Below the pieces are notes generated by a model that was given only the letters and a program-made list of their open reading frames with translations, was not told where the DNA came from and did no database searches. Both the position numbers and the translations under genes were made by a program. A DNA stretch of 19,825 bases from an uncultured Clostridia bacterium (lineage in GTDB: Bacteria; Bacillota; Clostridia; Lachnospirales; Lachnospiraceae): contig CALBKM010000004.1 of NCBI GenBank assembly GCA_937895705.1, positions 1 to 19,825 on the forward strand, read 5' to 3'. Of this stretch, positions 14,932 to 19,825 are shown in pieces. Each line of letters starts with the position of its first letter. The first letter of the stretch is position 1.

Positions 14932-16203
14932 ATGAGCCTAACAAACATAAGAAAAGATATGACTCCCTTTGACATGACCGAAAAGCCTGTAAAGCAATTT
15001 TTGCCGCTGGCATGGTTGTTATGGGGAGCATCCTACATATTGACCGCAAGATTCAAACTGAAACCGGAACGCATCGGAATGAAGGGACTGAAAGGACCGT
15101 TTCTTGTCCTCTCCACCCACCAGGGCTTTTCTGATTACTTTATCGCACCGCGGATGCTGTTTCCCAGACGTGCCAATTATGTATCCGACATGGAGGGCTT
15201 TGCAAACTACGGGAAACTTTTGTACAAGCACGGCGGTTGCATCGGCAAGCGTAGGTATGTTTCCGATGTTTCCGTTGTAAAAAATATACGCCATGCGCTT
15301 TTTCAACTGAAACAGCCTGTGGTTCTCTTTCCGGAATCCAGACATTCGGACGCGGGAATAACCTCCTCACTACCCGACAATCTGGGAAAGCTGGTTAAAA
15401 CCTTGCAGGTTCCTCTGGTTTTGCTGACCGCCCACGGAAGTTATCTGGCGAATCCCTTTTGGGACGAAACTCATACAAGAAAATCCCGCATGAGTGCACG
15501 GTTAGAACTGGTATACACCGCAGATGATGTCCAAAAACTATCCTCTGCCGAAATCCAAAAGACCATAGAAGAAAAACTTTCCTACGATGAGTACAAATGG
15601 CAGGCGGACAAGCATGTCAAAATCGACAATCCGAAACGGGCCGAGGGTCTGCACAAGCCTCTTTACAAATGCCTGAACTGTAATACCGAAGGAGCCATGA
15701 CCTCCGAAGGTACTAAACTTTGGTGTACCTCCTGCAATGCGCCCTGGCATATGACCGAATACGGACAACTGGTATCGGAAACCGAACCGAAAAAGTCCAT
15801 CCATATCCCGGACTGGTACGTTTGGGAACGGGAACAGTTAAAAAAAGAACTCCTTACGGGTTCCTACCGGGGCATTAATATTCCCGTAACCGTGGAGGCT
15901 TTGCCGAACGAGAAAGGCTTCGTCCCCCTCGGCAACGGTCGGCTTATCCATACCCGGTCCGGTTACACCTTACACCTGGATTCCCCGGACAGCGAAGCTG
16001 TTAAGAAGTCCCCGGACTCCTTTCCGTTGGTGATTCCGAACAGAACACTGGAATCCACCCAGACCGAATATGACTACCGGGGCAAAGGAAAAGCCATTGT
16101 CCTCTCCACCCAAAACTGCTGTTATTACGTCTATTCCGATGCACCGGAATTTCTGGTTACCAAGCTGGAATTTGCGGTGGAAGAGATAAATAAACTCCGA
16201 TAA
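14932..16203 (+). CDS. PlsC-like 1-acyl-glycerol-phosphate acyltransferase fused to a zinc ribbon
   Basis: A 423-residue protein whose first ~210 residues are a lysophospholipid acyltransferase domain: a hydrophobic segment near 23-38, the H-X4-D catalytic motif as HQGFSD (H63, D68) and the acyl-acceptor motif FPESRHSD (133-140), in place of the usual FPEGTRS. A four-cysteine zinc ribbon follows at 247-268 (CLNC and CTSC). The remaining ~150 residues form an additional domain I do not recognise. The family transfers acyl groups to lysophosphatidate at the membrane; the exact acceptor here is not shown. The start has TAGGAGAA about 7 bases upstream, and the gene has its own promoter and terminator. 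The zinc ribbon fusion is not usual for housekeeping PlsC. Confidence 0.85.
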   Translation: MSLTNIRKDMTPFDMTEKPVKQFLPLAWLLWGASYILTARFKLKPERIGMKGLKGPFLVLSTHQGFSDYFIAPRMLFPRRANYVSDMEGFANYGKLLYKHGGCIGKRRYVSDVSVVKNIRHALFQLKQPVVLFPESRHSDAGITSSLPDNLGKLVKTLQVPLVLLTAHGSYLANPFWDETHTRKSRMSARLELVYTADDVQKLSSAEIQKTIEEKLSYDEYKWQADKHVKIDNPKRAEGLHKPLYKCLNCNTEGAMTSEGTKLWCTSCNAPWHMTEYGQLVSETEPKKSIHIPDWYVWEREQLKKELLTGSYRGINIPVTVEALPNEKGFVPLGNGRLIHTRSGYTLHLDSPDSEAVKKSPDSFPLVIPNRTLESTQTEYDYRGKGKAIVLSTQNCCYYVYSDAPEFLVTKLEFAVEEINKLR

Positions 16204-16204
16204 C

Positions 16205-16241
16205 AAAAACATCCGCAATCCATTCGATTTGCGGATGTTTT
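16205..16241. terminator. Bidirectional intrinsic terminator between convergent genes
   Basis: AAAACATCCGCAA (16206-16218) and TTGCGGATGTTTT (16229-16241) form a perfect 13-bp stem with a 10-base loop. T runs end the hairpin on both strands (GTTTTATT on plus, GTTTTTGTTA on minus). It starts one base after the acyltransferase stop and serves the NUDIX gene coming from the other side. Confidence 0.9.
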
Positions 16242-16274
16242 ATTCAAAAGTTACTCTTTATTCTCCCCAAAACT

Positions 16275-16754
16275 TTACTTCTCATCGGGATAACTGATTG
16301 TGTTTCCCCACCTTTTAATCTCCTCAAAAAAATTTTCAACGGAAATCAACCCGTACGACCATAAAAACGCTCTGTCCTTTTCACTGATTTCGTCAAGACT
16401 CATCCAAAGTACATCTTTTAACGGCGGATCATCCCCTGTTTCCTCCGGGTCGTAACCGGTAATCGGCTCCTGCTCCTCCGGTATAGCCACCTCAAAAGAA
16501 TATTCCGCACTTCCGGCTTCCTTGTACTGCACTGCCAGCGGTCTGACAATCCTGCCGTCTAAACCGCACTCCTCTTTCAGTTCTCGTAATGCGGCCTGCT
16601 CCGGCGTTTCTCCTGCTTCGATACCGCCTCCCGGCACAGTGTAAAACTCCCGTCCGAAATAGAAAACCCGTTCCATCAGTATTTTTCCGTCCCTTACAAC
16701 AATCGCTACGCTGCGACTGCGCTTATGAACATAATTGTATTCCTTTTCCTGCAT
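16275..16754 (-). CDS. NUDIX hydrolase
   Basis: A 159-residue hydrolase of nucleoside diphosphates linked to another moiety. The full NUDIX box G-X5-E-X7-R-E-U-X-E-E-X-G-U is present at residues 43-65 (G43, E49, R57, E58, E61, E62, G64), preceded by REFYTVPGG. The substrate cannot be told. The ATG has AAGGAG about 9 bases upstream, next to a small hairpin (ACAGTG/CACTGT at 16768-16783) in the leader. A candidate promoter TTGCAG-17-GATAAA lies in the minus-strand upstream region. Its codon and base use resemble the genes to its left more than the AT-richer genes to its right, so it may be the last gene of the native block. Confidence 0.92.
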   Translation of the reverse strand: MQEKEYNYVHKRSRSVAIVVRDGKILMERVFYFGREFYTVPGGGIEAGETPEQAALRELKEECGLDGRIVRPLAVQYKEAGSAEYSFEVAIPEEQEPITGYDPEETGDDPPLKDVLWMSLDEISEKDRAFLWSYGLISVENFFEEIKRWGNTISYPDEK

Positions 16755-16773
16755 ACATTCTCTCCTTACAGTG

Positions 16774-16786
16774 TAATCACTGTTTT
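16774..16786 (+). repeat. Left member of a 13-bp inverted pair flanking the DinB-like gene
   Basis: TAATCACTGTTTT, the exact reverse complement of AAAACAGTGATTA at 17448-17460. The pair encloses 687 bases containing only the DinB-like gene and its flanks. Six of the bases also form the right arm of the local hairpin ACAGTG-TAAT-CACTGT. Confidence 0.5.
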
Positions 16787-16813
16787 TATCAATACATTAC
16801 ATGTTTACTGCAA

Positions 16814-16870
16814 CAACTTGGAAGTGACTTCGACAAACTGAAATTTTCAAGTGTTCGACAAATTGAAGTT
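16814..16870. repeat. Intergenic repeat copy A, with an internal tandem duplication
   Basis: CAACTTGGAAGTGACT (16814-16829) followed by two imperfect direct repeats TTCGACAAAYTGAARTT. The first copy is TTCGACAAACTGAAATT (16829-16845) and the second TTCGACAAATTGAAGTT (16854-16870). The unit aligns with copy C at 18469-18506 (AACTT-NN-AAGT, then ACAAA, TG and AATTTT in the same order). It lies between the NUDIX and DinB-like genes. Confidence 0.55.
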
Positions 16871-16875
16871 CGTAC

Positions 16876-17400
16876 TTATAATCTAACTTTTCCCTTTCTA
16901 TATCTTCCAAAAAACACCCCATCATCTACATATTTTTCTGCTTCAGATACCCACATCGGAAATTGCCCTGTCGACAATGCTGTTTGACCATTTAACATCC
17001 CTGTATGAAATGACAAATGTCTAAACTGTCGTAATACCAATTCCATGCGCGTATATCGACATTGTTCTGGTTTTTCATAAAGCATATCATCAGTAAGAGA
17101 ATCCAGATATTCATAAGTTTTCTTTTCAATACTGAATAAATAATCCAATAGTTCTTCGTCTGATAGAATTACCGAACAAGGTTTTTCCGGGTCGTCCATT
17201 CCTTCTTCATGAAATGAAGGCTCCTCATACGCAAAAGGATTAATGAACCACTTATCTGCTGAATGAAGCGCATGATAAACCCATCTCCAACATGGAGCCC
17301 CACAACATAGTGCATCTCTATCATAACTCTGTATAGAAGTTTTAATATTTAGAAAGTTAGGTTTTGTCATCTCTTTTATTATCTTACATAATTCATTCAT
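16876..17400 (-). CDS. DinB-like four-helix protein
   Basis: A 174-residue protein with features of the DinB/YfiT-like metal-binding superfamily: a histidine cluster in YHALHSADKWF (H43, H46) and RHLSFHTGMLNG (H128, H132), which would bind a metal ion. Members include thiol-dependent transferases and damage-induced proteins; the role here is unknown. The ATG at 17400 follows GGAGGT by 6 bases; an in-frame TTG at 17421 is unlikely. Codon use is AT-richer than in the genes to the left. It is framed by the 13-bp inverted pair and by intergenic repeats, and is the first gene of the accessory-looking block. Confidence 0.75.
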   Translation of the reverse strand: MNELCKIIKEMTKPNFLNIKTSIQSYDRDALCCGAPCWRWVYHALHSADKWFINPFAYEEPSFHEEGMDDPEKPCSVILSDEELLDYLFSIEKKTYEYLDSLTDDMLYEKPEQCRYTRMELVLRQFRHLSFHTGMLNGQTALSTGQFPMWVSEAEKYVDDGVFFGRYRKGKVRL

Positions 17401-17420
17401 CCTCACACCTCCGCAAACCA

Positions 17421-17450
17421 AACTTCAAAGTTTTCTAACTGTTCTACAAA
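17421..17450. repeat. Intergenic repeat copy B
   Basis: AACTTCAAAGTT (17421-17432) followed by ACTGTTC-TACAAA (17438-17450). Copy C at 18470 has the same 12-base block, then ACTGTTC and CTACAAA in the same order. The block is a dyad (AACTT-NN-AAGTT) and ends 20 bases upstream of the DinB-like start codon. Confidence 0.55.
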
Positions 17451-17460
17451 ACAGTGATTA
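17448..17460 (-). repeat. Right member of the 13-bp inverted pair flanking the DinB-like gene
   Basis: AAAACAGTGATTA on the plus strand, exact reverse complement of 16774-16786. It overlaps the end of repeat copy B and lies in the spacer between the DinB-like and APH-like genes. Confidence 0.5.
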
Positions 17461-17486
17461 TCATACATATAGAAATAATAGAAACC

Positions 17487-18446
17487 CTAACCCTGCACAT
17501 GCAACAGATACAAATCATCCGCATATATGCGCTCTCCCTGCACGTACGGCTCCAGGTTTTCCTGATACCACCGTTGCATTCTGGGTGCAAACCACTCTTG
17601 CTTACTCCACTGCTCATAATGAATTCCGAGACAATCTAACAACGTAAGTACAAAACAAGCGTCTAACACGTCGTAGCGAATCGTTCCACCGGCATCACGA
17701 TACCCTTCTGCCATTTGTTGTCTACGCATCAATCCGCCAATATTCCCAAACAGAACTGCAAGATCATACATCGGATGTCCCATTCCGAAAAACGAAAAAT
17801 CAATAGGCACTAGCCCATCCGGCGTTTGCAAAATGTTCGACGCAGATAAATCCCCATGAATCATATGAAATTCATCCCGTGCCTTTTCCAATACTACCCC
17901 GGCGCAATCACAACACTTTTGCATGATTGCTGAAAACTCAGCACTTAACCCTTGGTTTTCCAATGCCTGAATTCTTTTTTTCGTACATTCACAATGTTGC
18001 TTACCGTACGATTTTACCGGTGATACCCAGAATCCCTTTGCCTTCTGATGCAAACATGCAAGCATCTCTCCTATCTGATAACAAATCTCAGCATTCAATT
18101 CAAACTTGTCTAACGATTCGCCTTCGAGCCATTTCGAAACCGTAACATACGTACCATTCTGTAACTTTGTAATGCGTTCACCATGACAATTTTCAACTGC
18201 TTCACGTATCTGCATGCCCTGTTTCTTTAAGTGCGCTTGAAACGCAAGCTCTGCCTTATATATCTCGATGCGCTCAACACCTTCATAAAAAAACTCTGTA
18301 GAGAATCCTTCTACCGGCTCATGAATTTGCAGCAAATACTCGTTTCCCACACGATAGGTAAGATTCTCATTGTGTCTCAGCAATTTTATTTCCGGCACAG
18401 TGATATTGTAATGAGCTAACGCTTCTTGTATGTAGTTGTGCTCCAT
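17487..18446 (-). CDS. Aminoglycoside phosphotransferase (APH)-family kinase
   Basis: A 319-residue protein kinase-like phosphotransferase. The catalytic loop is MIHGDLSASNIL (HGD at 197-199, catalytic D199, metal ligand N204), and the metal-binding Asp is D216 in PIDFSFFGMGHPMYDLA. The N-terminal lobe is recognisable by RHNENLTYRV and YLLQIH. The family includes antibiotic kinases as well as choline, homoserine and fructosamine kinases; the sequence alone does not tell whether it acts on an antibiotic. The start is supported by AAGGGGATC about 8 bases upstream. It stands in the repeat-bearing accessory block, with repeat copy C directly before its ribosome binding site. Confidence 0.88.
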   Translation of the reverse strand: MEHNYIQEALAHYNITVPEIKLLRHNENLTYRVGNEYLLQIHEPVEGFSTEFFYEGVERIEIYKAELAFQAHLKKQGMQIREAVENCHGERITKLQNGTYVTVSKWLEGESLDKFELNAEICYQIGEMLACLHQKAKGFWVSPVKSYGKQHCECTKKRIQALENQGLSAEFSAIMQKCCDCAGVVLEKARDEFHMIHGDLSASNILQTPDGLVPIDFSFFGMGHPMYDLAVLFGNIGGLMRRQQMAEGYRDAGGTIRYDVLDACFVLTLLDCLGIHYEQWSKQEWFAPRMQRWYQENLEPYVQGERIYADDLYLLHVQG

Positions 18447-18468
18447 ATTTTGATCCCCTTCGCTGAAA

Positions 18469-18506
18469 CAACTTCAAAGTTACTGTTCCCTACAAATTGG
18501 AATTTT
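18469..18506. repeat. Intergenic repeat copy C
   Basis: CAACTTCAAAGTTACTGTTC (18469-18488), then CCTACAAATTGGAATTTT. It shares 12 exact bases plus two further blocks with copy B, and the trailing ACAAA...TG.AATTTT with copy A. It fills almost the whole 61-base spacer between the lipoprotein stop and the APH start. Confidence 0.55.
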
Positions 18507-18507
18507 A

Positions 18508-19656
18508 CTATGCATCTTTGTTGAATGAATTGCAATGGAAACTTCCGTTTCTGTAGGTCAGTTTCTCGCCATCAATGTATATCACTCCGTTTTTACATTC
18601 AAAGGAAAATCCTGGCTCGTTCAATATCATCTTTGTTATAACTTGAATTTCTTTAAAAGAAGTCAAGTCAAAAATACCGACACTCATATAAGACAGCCCA
18701 GAGCCCGATGTGTTATAGGAAACAAGGTCTTTTGTGCCGTTGCTGTCATAATCCCACAAGCATAATTGATGGTGATATCCTCCAAAAGTATCATACCTGT
18801 AAATCGTATGATTTACCATCAAAAAGCAATGTATGTCACTCACACAAAATACTTCAATATCAGATGTTTCATCAGAAATGCTTTTGGGGGTAATGTTCAC
18901 AATGCGGGTAATGTTATCCGTGTTGTAGTTATAATCCGTTTCACCGCCACGGATGTATCCATCGCTTTTCAAATTTTTCAAAAATTCATCACAGTGAAGA
19001 TTGTTCGTCGTATCATAATCTGGAATAAAATAGCCTGTTTTGCTTTCATAAAGCGGATGTAACTGAACTTCTCCAATGGGATAGTTGGTGTCTGCTTTGG
19101 TGCTGAGTTTACCGTTAATCCACACATCATCATCGCTCTTAATGACATCTCCCGCCTGGACTTCAAGAAGCAGATGCCATTGAGCCATATCGTCTGTCCC
19201 AACCTCGGGAACAATTCTGTTAATAGTTATATCCCAGCCGACCAAAGCACCATTTTCATTACTGTGGGGGCGTACATCTGTAATTTCATGCCGAATAGAG
19301 CCGCTGCCCTCTTCAAGAACAATCAACACCAAGTTCTGTCTTTCAAAATAGGAGTCATCGTACTTGTCACAGGCATCCAAAAAACCTATGGTAGTATCTG
19401 AATAAACCTTTTCTTTGCGCTTCAAATCAAAAACTTCTTTATTTGTTTCATAGTAGGTTTCAAGTTCTTCCCTTGAGTTGATTACCACATGATAGGGATA
19501 ATTGGTGTTCTTGGAATACCCATTTGTGCAGATATACTGTGCTTCAAAGGCATAGACCATCGGGTCAGCCCCTTGATTAGGGGATTCTTTTGAATCACAA
19601 GAACACAGCCCCAACACACAGGCCAATGCTAATGCAAATGCTATCAACTTTTTCAT
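18508..19656 (-). CDS. Secreted lipoprotein with PrcB-like and FG-GAP-like parts
   Basis: A 382-residue protein with a lipoprotein signal peptide: KK, hydrophobic core LIAFALALACVLGL, lipobox LCSC with C20 as the expected lipidated cysteine. It should be anchored to the outer face of the membrane. Residues about 45-190 (YHVVINSREELETYY, then LVLIVLEEGSGSIRHEI) resemble PrcB-type C-terminal domains by pattern; residues about 290-345 include LCLWDYDSNGTKDLVSYN, an FG-GAP/EF-hand-like calcium loop pattern. Both assignments are tentative. The ATG at 19656 has AAGGGGTG upstream; an in-frame TTG at 19683 is less likely. No function is known. The gene is AT-rich compared with the left part of the window. 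Confidence 0.75.
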   Translation of the reverse strand: MKKLIAFALALACVLGLCSCDSKESPNQGADPMVYAFEAQYICTNGYSKNTNYPYHVVINSREELETYYETNKEVFDLKRKEKVYSDTTIGFLDACDKYDDSYFERQNLVLIVLEEGSGSIRHEITDVRPHSNENGALVGWDITINRIVPEVGTDDMAQWHLLLEVQAGDVIKSDDDVWINGKLSTKADTNYPIGEVQLHPLYESKTGYFIPDYDTTNNLHCDEFLKNLKSDGYIRGGETDYNYNTDNITRIVNITPKSISDETSDIEVFCVSDIHCFLMVNHTIYRYDTFGGYHHQLCLWDYDSNGTKDLVSYNTSGSGLSYMSVGIFDLTSFKEIQVITKMILNEPGFSFECKNGVIYIDGEKLTYRNGSFHCNSFNKDA

Positions 19657-19737
19657 ACAATTACACCCCTTTATCAAATTCAAATTTGTTTATCACCTTA
19701 CTTCTTTTGCTGCTGATTGAAAATCCTATCTAAACAT

Positions 19738-19825
19738 TTACATTCCTCTAAACATCATGGTTAGGAACATGGCAACAAAAAACAGCACTATACAAACCCA
19801 AATTATCAATATGATTCTTTTCGGT
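19738..19825 (-). CDS. C-terminal end of a membrane protein, truncated by the window edge
   Basis: An open frame enters from the right edge and stops at 19738-19740. The visible 28 residues end in one hydrophobic helix (IILIIWVCIVLFFVAMFL) followed by TMMFRGM. The stop lies 81 bases before the lipoprotein start on the same strand. It is too short to identify, and could be the tail of a larger protein or a small one. Confidence 0.5.
   Translation of the reverse strand, partial: PKRIILIIWVCIVLFFVAMFLTMMFRGM

Noticed and set aside
16755..17486. Classical integron attC sites between the right-hand genes.
   Set aside because: GTTAGGT and TTCTAAC-like heptamers can be found near 17350 and 17435, but one lies inside the DinB-like gene, and the paired R/L core boxes of attC are not present. 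Only the looser repeat relation is retained.

Overview
The window looks like a chromosomal stretch of a spore-forming, anaerobic Clostridia bacterium, most likely a Lachnospiraceae member. The reasons are the order rpmE - yqhQ-like - prmC - prfA, a dipicolinate synthase pair (dpaA/dpaB, spoVFA/spoVFB), a fermentative D-lactate dehydrogenase, strong AGGAGG-type ribosome binding sites and consensus SigA promoters. This placement is inference; no rRNA is present to confirm it.

Left part (1-6134, all minus strand): a translation cluster reads rpmE (L31), a YqhQ/DUF1385-type membrane protein with a long charged tail, prmC (release factor methyltransferase) and prfA (its substrate RF1). Just upstream lies a response regulator/sensor kinase operon. 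A near-consensus promoter separates the two.

Middle-left part (6228-11160, minus): two membrane proteins of unknown function (193 and 389 aa), each with its own TTGCAA-16-TATACT promoter; an ABC-2 type ATPase/permease pair with overlapping genes; and a permuted NlpC/P60-like protein closed by a strong intrinsic terminator.

Middle-right part (11311-16241): D-lactate dehydrogenase with a cysteine-rich tail and a two-part P-loop protein (minus strand) face divergently away from dpaA-dpaB (plus strand). A PlsC-like acyltransferase fused to a zinc ribbon follows, with its own extended -10 promoter. A bidirectional terminator ends this segment.

Right part (16275-19825, minus): a NUDIX hydrolase, then an AT-richer accessory-looking run: DinB-like protein, APH-family phosphotransferase, a lipoprotein and the tail of another membrane protein. 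The spacers before the NUDIX, DinB and APH genes carry related short repeats built on the dyad AACTT-NN-AAGT, and a 13-bp inverted pair brackets the DinB gene. This cassette-like arrangement is the most unusual structure in the window.

No stretch above 300 bases lacks a gene. The longest gaps (about 110-150 bases at 1-131, 11161-11310, 12346-12457, 13475-13588 and 16755-16875) hold promoters, terminators or repeats, except 12346-12457, where I see only the ribosome binding site and no convincing promoter. I saw no tRNA, rRNA, CRISPR array, riboswitch, transposase or integrase.
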